Below, one piece after another: positions 8,991-21,493 of a stretch of DNA of 64,000 bases. The stretch is from contig CM060731.1 in the NCBI GenBank assembly GCA_030704615.1, positions 36,084,001 through 36,148,000 on the forward strand, written 5' to 3'. The translations under genes and the position numbers were made by a program. Below the pieces are notes generated by a model that was not told the origin of the DNA, did not search any database, and saw only the letters and a program-made list of their open reading frames with translations. Each line of letters begins with the position of its first letter. Positions within the stretch are counted from its first letter, which is position 1. Source of the stretch: Takakia lepidozioides. Taxonomy: Eukaryota; Streptophyta; Takakiopsida; Takakiales; Takakiaceae.

Positions 8991-11646
8991 TAACTGGAAT
9001 TTTGTATTCGAGAGACTTTTCAGCGATTTTCGAAATTGGATTTTTCTGAACGGGTTACAAGTGAATGTCGAGCTATCAATGGAAAGACTCGTGACCTCTG
9101 CTTAAATGCTCTAGATCATTCCCAATAGAATTCACATGGCTCATGAAGATAAGAAGCAAAGCAGGGCACCTTACAGTACTGAATGTAAAGCTCTGGGGCC
9201 ATGAGCGTTCACCAGTGACCCAGTTGACAAATGTGGTGTGGCAATCGTTTTAGAAGTTTTAATTGGTCCGGGACTCACAGCATGTCTGTTTATCCTTCTG
9301 CTTTCAGTATGAAGGAGGTGTGAACGATGGCGGCCGAGGACCCAGTGTATGGGACACTGAAAGTCACACTCCAGGTTCGATTCCGAGCTCGTTTTCAACC
9401 GAGTGCTACAAGAAAAAAACTCCTGCTTGAATATAGTGAATCCTAGGAAACCCACATTGAAATTCCTGGTCACTCGAGAATAGTTTCCAGTTGTGGGCCT
9501 GAAGCTGCTGATCATTCCAGCAACCCTTTGTACCAAAGACTGAGAGGAAGATGGGTGGTGTGTCTATAGGGAGAATCAGTGAACAGCACGGGTGATGTCG
9601 CCGTTGATCAATACCATCGATATCAGGTTCGAACTACCTCTTTGCAGATGAAGTCTTTCACCATCAAAAGCATCTCCTTCGAGTATGTACTGGAGATTCT
9701 TTGTATTCTCGGATTTTAAGAGTTACCAGACCATGTACAGGTACTGCATTAATTGAAATTACACATGCGGGGCCGGTAGAAGTGCCTGCCTTCTTGAGGC
9801 TTGCGTTTCTGCTGAGGGAAGACCAGGTGGAAAACATGCCTTGGACCCCTTCATCCCCTTGATAGTGAAGAAGGATACCCATGGGTTCCTCGGAGTGAAG
9901 ATGAACATAGGATGTGCAAGACGTGCAAGAGAATTGACGTTTTTAGAGGATGTTTCTACACCATCCACTTCGGTGCAACAGCCTTGGGAATCCATATCTA
10001 GGAAAGCCAGGCTATGTTATAAAACGAAGAAATACCAAGGGAACATAGGTTGCATACGGGAGCTTGCCTCTACTAGGCATCACTTGGTCGATAACAAACT
10101 ACAGTGAAAAACCCTCCATCGATGCCGTACTCCCAATGATTTAACACTCATTTGACAGTATGTGAGATTTGGTAGCTCTAGTCATTCTAAGATGAAGTTG
10201 CAAGGTGATCGCTCTGGGAAGAAAATCGGCCAGTGAATCTAAATTGAATCTCAAATTATGAGGATAATCGGGTAGTGGGAACTAAGGAGGACATAGGGCT
10301 TATGGTGGACCTGGGCGTGGACGCCTACCGCTTCTCCATCGCTTGGACCCGCATATTCCCAGGTAGAGTTACAATCATCCACAAGTGCTTTCAGAGAAAA
10401 AGCTGCTATACTGATGTCAACATCCAATTTAGTACCATTTGCAGTCTGAGGTTATTAGCTCGATGTCCCTGAAGGATTGCCCACTTTGTCTTCGCGTATC
10501 TTTCCTCTTCTCCCTTCGTGCTGTTGAAGTAGTGAAGCAACAAGATTACTAGAGAATCACAATCACTCAAGTATTTTCTTAATGCAGATGGGAGAGGTCC
10601 AGCAGTTAATGAGGAAGGTGTGTCAACCGTCTGATTGATGGCCTCCTTGCTCACGGTAAGCACATCACCTTGCCAGGGTACATTAACACACAATTCAACA
10701 GGTAAATATAGTTGTAATGTAACCGCACACAAAGCCTAGTAGTGAAGATATACCAGCCTAACAAGACTCTGTGGTCTTAGGGCCTGTATGCAAGAGGTAG
10801 GCTAGTGCCCTGCTGTCTAGAAAGTACTGGGTTGAAAAGCCTGTCTTGATGATGCTTGCTACCTGTAGTAGAAATCTGCAAGGCATTTCGTCGTTGGATT
10901 TCATTTGATGTATCCGGCACTTGATATAATGGTTCGGGCAAATGGGTTCCCTTGAGTGCAGAAAAACCCACTGCCAGGGTGTATGTTACTCACAACTGGA
11001 ATTGTTTCTCCTTTATAAGTCACAATCGCTATGGGCATGGCCAGGCATCGAGCCATATGTCTCTCTCTACCATTTTGATTTTCCTCAAGCACTTTACGAC
11101 ACCTTTGGCGGTTGGCTGAGCCCATTGATTGTGTAAGATCTTCCATATCCTATGTCTCTCTCCTCTCTATCTGAGCTTGGACATGCATGCATTGTGGGGA
11201 TTCAAGTCTAGCTTCTTCTTTATTATGTAAGTGCTGTTCTGAAAGTACAAGACAGATTTTGTCATTCTCTATTGCAGAAGTAATCTTAGTGTAATACACA
11301 TTCATATCTGCTTAGGCACCTCCACTTGCAACTCATAGTCACTTTCTTTATAGCTGGAGTGAAGCTCATTATTACATTGTACATTACAACCAACCATGAG
11401 GGTTATTTCCCTTCGCTTTGGTGGCGGCCGCAAAGGCTATTGTCTTTTGTGTACTATCATTCAATTCATAAAACTGTTTGTCAGAGTGGGTTCATTTTGA
11501 TCCCCGCAGGCCTCTCTTTTCAGAGTATGCAGAGGCATGTTTTCATGCCTTTGGAGACCGGGTAAAGTACTGGATTACATTTAATGAGCCACACAATGCA
11601 GTATACTACAAGCTCAATGTAGGTTGCAAGGGCCCTTCTGGACGTT

Positions 11647-11690
11647 ATAAAGCACCATTTCATTTCATTTCATTTCTCATTCCTTGAGCT
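11647..11690 (+). mobile_element. Truncated LINE 3' tail inside GH1
   Basis: GACGTTATAAAGCACCATTT followed by (CATTT)n is the shared 3' end of the LINE family at 15.96-17.2 kb. It starts inside the GH1 NEP exon, whose last legible residues are GPSG. A second piece of the tail core lies at about 11685-11700. Confidence 0.7.
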
Positions 11691-11864
11691 TTCCGCGGAC
11701 GTAAGAAAGTGTCATTTTATTTCATTTCTTTCTCTTTATAGGGGTAACCAATTTCGTTCTTCTTTCTTTCTGAACTAATGGGAGCGTTATAAGCCATTGA
11801 AATATAGTTCATCAGGGCTGTTTTGAATCATAGGAACAGTTTTTCCAACTGTGTCCCTCCATCC

Positions 11865-12245
11865 ACCGAGCCTACAGAGCAAGCTACAGAGCAAGCTGAA
11901 ATGCTTTGCCATATTAGCACTGTGGTTCATGTGGATCTAATTGGGCAGATTTTGGAATGTAAATTTTCTGGGCTTTCTCAATGTCATTGATTTCCCTGAA
12001 CCAAAACTCTCTTATCTCAAGGAATTTCACACAACCCTCTTACAGCTTGGGCACAACTTCCAGTGATAGAGCTCTTTATCTTCTTAGAACGCCAACTGAC
12101 TGCCCACAGGTACGTTCTCCCTATCGATGGTAGTTTCAGCCACATTCTTCAGGTAACTCTTCCACTTGTGCACAGCCATTTTGGCATCCCTGTGATATTC
12201 ATGTACTATGGAAGCAGCTTAATCAGGATAAAGCAGCCTGGAGGG
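11865..12245. repeat. Direct repeat, copy 2 (first copy 1700-2060)
   Basis: Matches 1700-2060 in the same orientation. On the minus strand the shared ending reads EINDIEKAQKIYIPK, then AQLDPHEPQC and a stop. This is a legible C-terminus of an unrecognised protein. It lies in the GH1 intron that should contain the missing exon. Confidence 0.75.
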
Positions 12246-12390
12246 CTTTGAATCAGGCGTGTTTGTCATTTTCTACTGCAAAGTCACTAGACAACAGGTA
12301 GTCAAAGTGGTATGCTGAAATGAATATGCCTCTGTCAATGAAAGAGGGAGAAAGAATGTACTCACAAGAGGGGGAGAGGGACACAGAGAA

Positions 12391-12450
12391 ATGAAATGAA
12401 ATGGTGCTTTATAACGTCCGCGGAAAGCTCATAGAGCTTATGGGACAAAA
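12391..12450 (-). mobile_element. Solo LINE 3' tail, reversed
   Basis: The reverse complement carries the AAGCTCTATGAGCTT-type hairpin, GACGTTATAAAGCACCATTT and (CATTT)n. There is no coding sequence attached. Confidence 0.75.
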
Positions 12451-12799
12451 TGGAAGACTGAAAGAGAGAAAGACTGGCCATTTCCTGCAGAGGTTGGGTA
12501 GGACATACCCATAAGGAGACTGTCTCTGCTGGAGACGAAGCCTCTAGGAGCTGGTAGCGTTAGCAAAACCAGCGAGGTCTGAGATATAATCCTCAATTGG
12601 CAAACCTTTACATTTGCCAACAACTCTATTACAGGGCATAGAGTGACAATGTGTGGGCTGCATTGCCATCATCTTAAGAAGCATGATGTTGACTTGAGCA
12701 CTGCTACTGGAACCCCCTACCCTATACAGATGTTACATGTATGGGGTGATTGTACACAAAACACTTAGATACGGGTCAGGAGGGAGTGTACATGTGTGT

Positions 12800-14887
12800 G
12801 CTCAAGGGGAAAGAGATCTTAGATGAGGAAATCCACAGGGATTGTGGAAGCAATTGAACATTTAAATGGATATAAAGCTGGTGGACCTGATGGTATTGTC
12901 AACGAGCTTATCAAGCACGGTGGCGATCCCATGATAGAGGCCCTAGTTCTCCTCTTTAACCTTATCTGGAAGACTGAAATGATCCCCTTTCGCTGGCGAC
13001 AGGGGGTCATTGTCAATCTATACAAGAAGGGTGACAGAGAAGAACCGGGGAACTACCGTGGCATCACGCTCCTCAATGCTGTTGGCAAGACATTCTGCAG
13101 AGTTATAAGTACTCATCTCGAGGCTGATCTGGAGTCTAGAGGTTGTTTCCACGAAGGCCAAGCTGGCTTTCGGCGAAACAGGGGCTGTGTGGATCATAAC
13201 TTCACTATCCAGGGAAGGAAAAAAGAAGGGAAACCCACTTATGTTTTTTTCCTGGATGTCAAAAAGGCTTATGACACAGTGTGGAGATGGCCTATGGTTC
13301 CGCCTCTGGTCTTGTGGGATCAAGGAAAAGATGTGGAGAGTTGTTCACAATTTGTATGCTCACACCAAAAGTTGTGTCACTGTTAACGGACAGAAGTCCA
13401 ACTTCTTTGACATAGACCAAGGTGTAGCTCAAGGATGGACTCTCTCCCCTCTGCTCTTCAATGTTTTCATCAATCAACTCCTCGAGGATGTGGAAAGTGA
13501 GGGATTTGGGTTAAGGGTGGGTGATACCACCATACCAGCCCTTATGTTTGCGGATGACTTCGCAGGCATAGGGGAGACTCCAACCAATCTCCAGGAGTTG
13601 ATTGATTGCGCGAAGAGATACTTTGATCTTTGGGGGCTAGAGGCTAATGTCAGTAAATGTGCAGTGGTAGCATTCAACGACAGAGGAGAGGGAGGAAGTG
13701 ATCTTAAGTGGCAGTGGGGTAGCCAAGAGATCCCGGTCCTCCCTTCCTACACTTAACCTGGGCATTGAGTTTTCCTCCAATTGTAATTGGGATGCACATA
13801 TCCGGAAAGTTGTTCAAACTGGCAAGGGCAAAGCTCTGGGGCTCACTAAATTTTTCCACTGCAGAGGGGTCAACTCTGAGGTTAAGAAAACCATGCTTTG
13901 TCGCGTTATTAGACCTGCCTTGGAGTACGGATCTGCAATATGGGTTGATAAATCCAACCAAGCTAAGTCTCTAGAATCCATTCAAGTGGGGGTGCTTAAG
14001 GAGTGTATGTCGGCATGCTCCAAAACAGCCAATGTGGCTGTTCGGGGTGAGTTTGGCATTCCGTCCTTAAGCTCCCGACGAGATGAATTCAAGGTCAGAT
14101 GGTGGGGTCAGCTGCAACATATGTCCAACACCAGATAATCGACTCTATATCTTGGAAACAGGACCGCCCTGTCAAACAGGCTAAGTCCTGGCAGAAGAGA
14201 GTAGAAGAGATTCTCAAGGACCTGGACCTGGAACCGCAAGTCTTGACCCTGCTGGATAAATCTGACTTAGAGGCTGTAGTGTCCAAAGCCATGTCTGTTG
14301 CCATGATTGTCTGATGAAAATGAAGTTAGGCAGAAAACTTCCCTGAACTTGTTTCCAGTCAGTGACATGGGGGAGGACATCTTGGATGACCTCAAGGGTC
14401 TACCCACTCTCCGTACTAGATTGAAATTTAAACTCAGGGCAGGAAGCCTACCTTTGAACAGCAAACAGAAGCAGAGAGGAAAGGGAGAGTGCAATTGCCC
14501 GTTGTGTGGGCAATCTCAAGACAGTACTCATTTTCTGATACACTGTCTTGGGTTCTCTCACCAAAGAGACGCTCTCTTCAAATCTATCAAGGGAATTGTG
14601 CCTGTACCTCTGTTTACCAACTTTGAAAGTCTCGAGGCTGAGCCAAAAGCCCAGGCCCTCCTGAGGCCTAGTTATTGGGCAAATCACACACAGCAGATTG
14701 ATGCTTGTGTGAAGGGATTTCTAGAGGATATCTGGAAAACCCGGATTAATTCTATATATGAAGGTAAGTCTTACTACCAACGTCAGCCCCTGACAGGTAG
14801 GTTCTGTCCCTTTTGTTTCCGCTCAAACTGGGCGCGGGGTCAATGGCCACAAGGCTACGGCAAACTACGTCTTATGAGTACAATCTG
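12800..14887 (+). mobile_element. LINE family A, reverse transcriptase remnant
   Basis: A degraded non-LTR retrotransposon inside a GH1 intron. Frame 1 (from ~12823) has the RT segments GYKAGGPDGIVNELIK, NYRGITLLNAVGK, QAGFRRNRG and FFLDVKKAYDTV. After a frame change near 13300 come VNGQKSNFF, QGVAQGWTLSPLLFNVF and the catalytic box FADDF (about 13547-13561). Further frame changes near 13740, 14140 and 14310 lead to the thumb and a C-terminal CxxC zinc-knuckle-like CPLCGQSQDSTHFLIHC. At least four frame breaks make it non-functional. The 5' end (endonuclease) is missing and the 3' end stops where the inverted-repeat segment 14888-15510 begins. A further piece of this family is at 35140-35268. 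Confidence 0.9.
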
Positions 14888-15510
14888 TAGGCTCAGTGAC
14901 AATGTGGACACCTAAGGCTTTCAGAGGCAGTCAGGTGATACTCCCTGGTGCTTGTGGAGGGTTTTGCAGGCCTCTGATTTAACCCACAAGGTATATAGGG
15001 TCTGATAGACACCGTCTAGATGACCGTCTATCTTTGGACACTCTGGCCTGTGAGCAAAAGAGTGGACATCTGTTGGGGGTGGGAGACAGGCACAAAGGTA
15101 GTCAAGCGCACATCAGGTGCACAGTCAAGAACCCCAGCCCGTGTGTTACTATACAGAAAAAGAGCTCCAGCACTTTACTGAGTCACTTACACACTAAGGA
15201 ATTTTAATCTTGACTGAATCTACAGTTGGTCACTGTGCCCTCTGTATCAAGGCGATGGTATCAGCTGGTTTTCGCTTTTGTTGTGGAAGGCAGGCACAGC
15301 AAAGGGGTTCTATTGGCATCAGCATGGACATGCAGTGGTATGAACCCATGTCTGACTCTGTGGAAGACAGTGACGCTGTTGAGCGGATACAAGTGTTTCA
15401 AGTGCAATGGTGAGTATCACATGAAGCGCCACCCACCAGAACTCAGTTAGGCTGGAGTGGAAAGGGATGTATATAGGGGGAGGAGACTACAGTAGTGAAG
15501 AGAACTGTGA
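14888..15510 (+). repeat. GH1 exon 9 segment, partner of the inverted copy at 875-1497
   Basis: Holds the in-place exon 9 (15294-15409) and about 400 bp of the preceding intron, all of which recurs inverted near the left end of the window. Confidence 0.85.
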
Positions 15511-15780
15511 AATACTTCCTCTCACTGGAAGACACTTGGGAAGCTTGCAGGTTTTTCGACCCAATTTATTTTGGAAAATATCCTGCATCCATGCAAGATC
15601 TCATCGGGGACCGCCTTCCTGTTCTCTCAGAGAGCGAATCACGTGCTATAAAAGGGTCTGTGGATTTTATTGGTATCAATCACTACACCAGTTATTACGT
15701 ATCAAATCAACCAAACTCTTCCGGATTCTCCACCGGTGTGAACCCATACATGGACACGCAGACCATATTATCTGGTATGG

Positions 15781-15781
<1 letters not shown>

Positions 15782-15854
<73 letters not shown>

Positions 15855-15862
15855 TCTCTCCC
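15782..15862 (+). repeat. (CT)n microsatellite
   Basis: About 80 bp of CT, starting 7 bp after the GT of the GH1 intron at 15775. Confidence 0.95.
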
Positions 15863-15959
15863 CTTCACCCTGGTATGGCCTTCACCCTTAGACAATCACT
15901 CGAGCAATAGTTTTTATTTTTTGGCTCTGGTTCTCTCCCCTCTCTGTCGCCCAATGAAG

Positions 15960-17210
15960 TTTCTTGTCTTATGCATATTAAAATGTTTTATTTGTCTCAC
16001 GCAGACCAAGATCATGGTCTTCAATGGCCAGGCTGATCGTAGATTCATCTTCAACCAGCAAGAAATTGAGATTGTGAAATCATACCGATACCTGGGTCTG
16101 GTTCTCCACTCCCCCAAGTTTCACTTTGCAGCCACTGCCTTGGACAGATTGACTAAAGGTAAGGCGGCCTCCGTCCGCCTTCAGGCCAAATGCAAGCAAA
16201 TACATCTGCGTCATCCCCCAACCAAAAAGTGGCTGTTTGACACTGTCGTCAGCCCTGCTACCATCTATGGTTGTGAGTTCTGGGCACCTGGTGTCCCTGT
16301 CTCCTGGTGGGAAAAGAATTTGGAACCATTACAGTCATCTTTTCTCCAAGCCATGCTTGGCGCCAGGAGCACAACTCCATCTCAGATCCTAGGGGCAGAG
16401 TTCGCATGTGTACCATTGCAATCCGAGGCCCTCTTCCGGCTTACAATCTTTCTCCATAGATTACAGGCCCTTCCACCCAAGGGGCTCGTGGCAAGGGCCC
16501 TCACAACATCTATGAGGCTCAAAGCTGCAGGTTTCAGGAACTCCTGGTATGCTCGAGCGGACAGTTTATTTCAACGTATCGGCCTTTCTACTGCTTTCCT
16601 ATTACCAATGAATCCAGATGAGGTGGACATCACGTCCAGACATGACCGTAACAGACTCATTAGGAGAGAGCTTATGGAATTACATGTCCAGAGAACTTGG
16701 AAGCTACCCAATCTCACGACAAAGCTCCACTTCTATCGAGAGACATTCTTGGTGCTCCGCGACAATAGAATCTTGAGACCAAATTACCTTTCAGCATCCT
16801 TATCTCCTTCCCTCCTGAGGGCATTGGGGCGGTTCAGGGTGGGTTCCCACAACCTACGGATAGAGACTGGCAGATGGGAAAACCTGCAACGGGAGGACCG
16901 CCTATGTCCAGCTTGCATAGGGCGCAGCCAGGAAATCGAAACTGAAGAACACTTCTTCTTCTACTGCCCTCTATACTACGAGATCCGTGGGAGATTCCAC
17001 TGTTTATTCAGTGGAACCCAAACTCTCACTGATGTCTTCCTCTATGAGGATCAAAAATGCTTGGCAGCCTACCTGCACGAGGCCTTCACTTCGCTAGAAC
17101 ATTAATTGTGGTTTCTGGACTTGTTCCTCTCTCATGTTTCCATTTTGTCACATAAGCTCTATGAGCTTTCCGTGGACGTTATAAAGCACTATTTCATTTC
17201 ATTTCTCTTG
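15960..17210 (+). mobile_element. LINE family B, C-terminal ORF2 fragment with 3' tail
   Basis: The ORF is open to TAA at 17103-17105 without a frame break, so this copy is younger than family A. It reads KIMVFNGQADRRF, SYRYLGLVLH, PATIYGCEFWAPG, many LINE thumb-region segments, and a C-terminal zinc-like CPACIGRSQEIETEEHFFFYC. The core RT is absent, as in a 5'-truncated insertion. After the stop come the hairpin AAGCTCTATGAGCTT, GACGTTATAAAGCAC, and (CATTT)n to ~17205. The insertion lies in a GH1 intron in the sense direction, ~25 bp before the next exon. A related fragment is at 61330-61690. Confidence 0.9.
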
Positions 17211-19309
17211 TCATTTCACAACCATCCACAAGGAATTCGAAAACCCATCGGGGTGATGCATCTTTCAACTGAAGAAAGAACAGTTACTCGTCTTGAGCCA
17301 GTAAGATGTTGTAGAAAAGAAATGTTGTTGAACCATGATTTCATATTTTATTCTATTTGATGCCTAAGCAGGTGCAATGCATTTAAAGACATTTCAAGAC
17401 TAGTTTGTTGGTCATGGATGACTTTAGATGTATGGTTTGGAGATCATTGTACTGCTATGATGTGATCCTATCATGTGTAGTAGGAGAGTGTCTGCTGAGG
17501 CATGGCCTAATTAATGGTGTCATTGGGATGGGACCTTGACAGCATGGAAGGATGGCATTCGCATTGGTTCTCAGGTACTTCCCAATACTTTTGCTCTGAA
17601 ATCATTTTGCATCTTTCACCCACCAGCTTGCACACTTTCTTTGTTAATTTGAAGAAGAGTGATTCAGGGGTGCTTTTGTCTTGACCACCCATGCGAATAT
17701 GGCCCCCCCCTCCAGCACAGGGTTAGGACTCATCCGGTTATGATCAGAGAGCCCCTTCAATGAGTTCAGCTTTTTACCAGGGTGTTAAAAGGATTCAGCC
17801 TGGAAGGCCACCCACAAGTAGTGCTCAGTGTACTGCCTTAACCCGCTTCCAAGCTGGGTGGACTGCACAGGGCTCTTTCAACTTTTTAGTGGACTTCAAC
17901 CAGGATCCACTAAAAATGGACATGGGGCCCTGGCCTCCTGGCTATTAGTTAGGAACTCATGGATCTCAAATATGACCAGATGTCTGGTTAAGTCCCAGTC
18001 AGCCAGGCAGTAGTTCCATCATGTCCTTCAACCTCCTTGCCTTTGCCAACATGCTCATGGGTTCTCTATGGTCCGAACCTTGTGATTTCCTCTTTTTTCT
18101 TTTTCTCTCCTCCTTGCACCCACTGAGTCTGTGAGTGAAGTAAATTTTCTTGCTTTTTCTCTTGCCCTCTCTCTTGTTAAACACGTCCATATTTAAGACC
18201 AGCCATAGTCAAGTTCAAACTTGGACATGGGACGTTGTAAGTTTGTGAGAGAGAGCTATCACAGTTCCATGGATGGAGACACCACCACCAGCAGGTGTGA
18301 GAGGCTGCAAGGCTTTGACATCTCTTGCTAGCAAGGCATTCAACTAATGAGGTTGTTTATTTCCTGCTGCAGAAAGAGTATAGGGCACGAACAATTTGCA
18401 CCTCCAGGAAGACCTTTGCAGAGCAGTCTACTCACATCTTTACCAGGAGTGCTACTCTTGTTTAACAATTGAGGGACTGAGGGCTGTTTGCAGGCTGCAT
18501 CCGTTTGGTTGAACATAGTACCCTGGGGCATACAGAAGATTCTCAACTATGTCAGACTGCGCTACAACAACCCTCCTATTTACATCACCGAGAATGGTAG
18601 CTCCTCTACCAACCCTTTTGGGGCATAGTCGGTCTTCACGTTGCAGATTTTCCCACCTACCAGTCTCTATCTGCAGACTCTTGAGAGCCCACCCTAAGCC
18701 GCCCCGATGGGAGATAGGGCTGCAGATAGGTAACTAGGTTGCAAGATCCTATCGGAGAACCGAGAATGTCTCCCTATAGAATCGCAGAGGAGATACAAAG
18801 ACAGCTTTGAGGACCTGAAGTGCCTGGCAGCCTAACTGCACAAGAACGTCTTATGATGGAGGAGTGGAGAAAGAATTGCATTTGTTATATCCTGTTTGTC
18901 TGTGAGTTGGCCCTCTCCGTGCCTCTCCTTCAATAATATATGAAGTTCTTGTGCTCTCAGGTGTGGATCAGGATGACAGCACGTCAATGGAAGAATGTCT
19001 GGAAGATAATGTCCGCATACAGTATTACCATGACTACCTTTCCTATCTGATTGCAGGCATCAGGTAACTCCCAGCTCTTGCATCACAACTAAGTTTATTT
19101 GTTGAGGATATAGACTCCCATACTGACCAAGGGCATCCAATCCCAGGCATTTATCACCTACCAAACTCAAATTGATCCAAGTATCAAAGAGAATCGTCCA
19201 CCCAAAACCCTCTGAAAGCTGCATTGCTGCATCTGGTACATAATACAACTATGTTGTTGGCCAAAATATGGTTCTTGGGGTCTGTATTTACGCCAAGTGT
19301 AGTGCATGA

Positions 19310-19546
<237 letters not shown>

Positions 19547-19626
19547 TAGATCAGTGCACCTTAACTGACTCTCTCTCCCTCTCTTTGTACAGCTGACAGT
19601 CTAGCAAGCATATCCTTCCTTTCCCA

Positions 19627-19680
19627 TAAGCTCTATGAGCTTTCCGCCGACGTTATAAAGCACCATTTCATTCATTTCTC
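19627..19680 (+). mobile_element. Solo LINE 3' tail in the GH1 3' flank
   Basis: CATAAGCTCTATGAGCTTTC, then GACGTTATAAAGCACCATTT and a short (CATTT) run, with no ORF. It lies about 80 bp past the GH1 stop codon. Confidence 0.8.
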
Positions 19681-19689
19681 TCAGTTGTT

Positions 19690-21493
19690 TCTGGGAATGG
19701 TAAATAGACATGTCACTCTGCACCCTGGCGTACAGTTAACCCTGCTGATCATATGCCTCCGATGGACTTCCTCTGCAGTGCACTCTCCTGTCGTGAGGAC
19801 AGACACTGAATGGTGTCATACACACCAAGGGGGTCCATGTAAACTATCTATGGGAAAAGTAGAATCAAATTAAGACAAGAGACATGGGTCTCTTGCTGTG
19901 ACCAGTCTCCTCTTATCCAAGGTTGGTGAGTGAGAATGACTGTAACAGGTATAGGTACCAGCGGCATGGTTTGCTTTTAAGGGACCGGAGCAGTGAGGGC
20001 CTTTTGTGCACCTCCTTCAGGTGGAGCCTGGGACTTGTGAAGCAATCAATGAAAATCAACCAACATCCCAGTGTGAAGTGTGAACCACAGTTGCTAAGAA
20101 GCTAGCGAGCAAAGTAAACTTAGCGCTGCAGATTACGTGGATCAAGTGTGCAAAGGCTCTGCTGACAGGCACTAGGAAGTCCACACAAGAGCTACTCCAA
20201 CATGTTCAAGAATTTCAAAACATAGTAGTGCATTATTAGCTTTCAGATCCGCCCTCAATTTGCAGTCCTCATAACTTTTACACAGTTTCTTTGGATGAGA
20301 GAAACAACAAGACAGTCCACGGAAACGGGACTTAGACTTCAGCAATCTCCAATCCGCCTAGTGCTTGTGTGAACTCTATTTGTGCATTCCGCAAGTTTTC
20401 GCAAGTAGATTGCAAAACCATCTGGCAAGTACTGGCGCTAAAGAAGTTCTACGAGGGCCTTTGGCTTCCCTTCCTCTCTTATTTGCGTCAGATCCTGAGG
20501 CGGGTAGAGAGACCCCCTAATTCGTCCACTTTCAATCCGAGGCCGTAACAGTGCTTCAGCACATTCTCTTAGAAAGAATCGATGCTGATTCAGAGACTTG
20601 TACTACTGAGGCTGAAGGTGTCTCTGCAGCGACATACTTAAAAGACGCTGCTTGATGAATACAAGCAAAGAACCCACCACCCCTTTTGACGGTATCACTA
20701 TTTCCATCTCTTCAGGAAGAAATTCCTTATTATAATCAATGCTTTCCACCGAGGTGTTGGTATCCCCTGTTCCATGGCCGTTGTGCTTTTTGTCCCCATT
20801 CTCACCAGATTCGTCTCTTACATCCTCGCCATGATGATGCCCTCCAGCAACACCCCATGTGATCAGATGCATTTCCTTCGTTCATCTCGCAATCTCGCAC
20901 AATACGTCCTTCACAGACATCGCCACTTGCGCCCCGACTGGTAGATGGTGTCCTTCTACTGGCAGTGCAAGCCTCCCAGATCACCTTCGCATGCATGGTG
21001 GGTAATTGCATGACCAAGGCTTAGCTCCTACCTTAGCCCCAAGACCTTAGTAGTCCAATGTCCCAAATACCCTGCACAGATATGAACTGTTCCAGTAGTA
21101 GCTCTAATTCATCCTGCAAAAGTTTACTTCGTGTTGACCAGTGTAAACGGATGTTCCCTTCCTGTACTACACAGTGTGTCGATCCCTTAGGTTTGCACCA
21201 CCTTGGACTAAGTGCATGAAGTGGAGATTGTTAGCTGATGGCAGATTCATGGAAATGTACTTTGTCATCATTCAAATTCTGGAAAAATCTGAACAAATCC
21301 TCAAGAATTTATCTAGAGCAGATTCAGATTCAGCTCGTTCAAAACCTTTCACAGAAGAATATTCTCGCCCAAAAGACATGCAGCTTTTCAGATCCTTGAA
21401 TTGACATGATAACAATGTACCCAGATGAGCAGATCAACTGGGAATCAACAGTGGACTTCATGTGAATTAACATCTACGAAGTGAGGGTCAGTG
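19690..21493. other. Intergenic, no gene recognised
   Basis: A His/Gly/Glu-rich 89-codon open stretch on the minus strand (20603-20872) resembles nothing I know and has no supporting context. Confidence 0.4.

Noticed and set aside
15707-15895. Arg-Glu repeat ORF on the minus strand
   Set aside because: It is only the translation of the (GA)n strand of a microsatellite.
20603-21017. Small minus-strand genes downstream of the protease
   Set aside because: Open frames without recognisable family, splice sites or codon signal.
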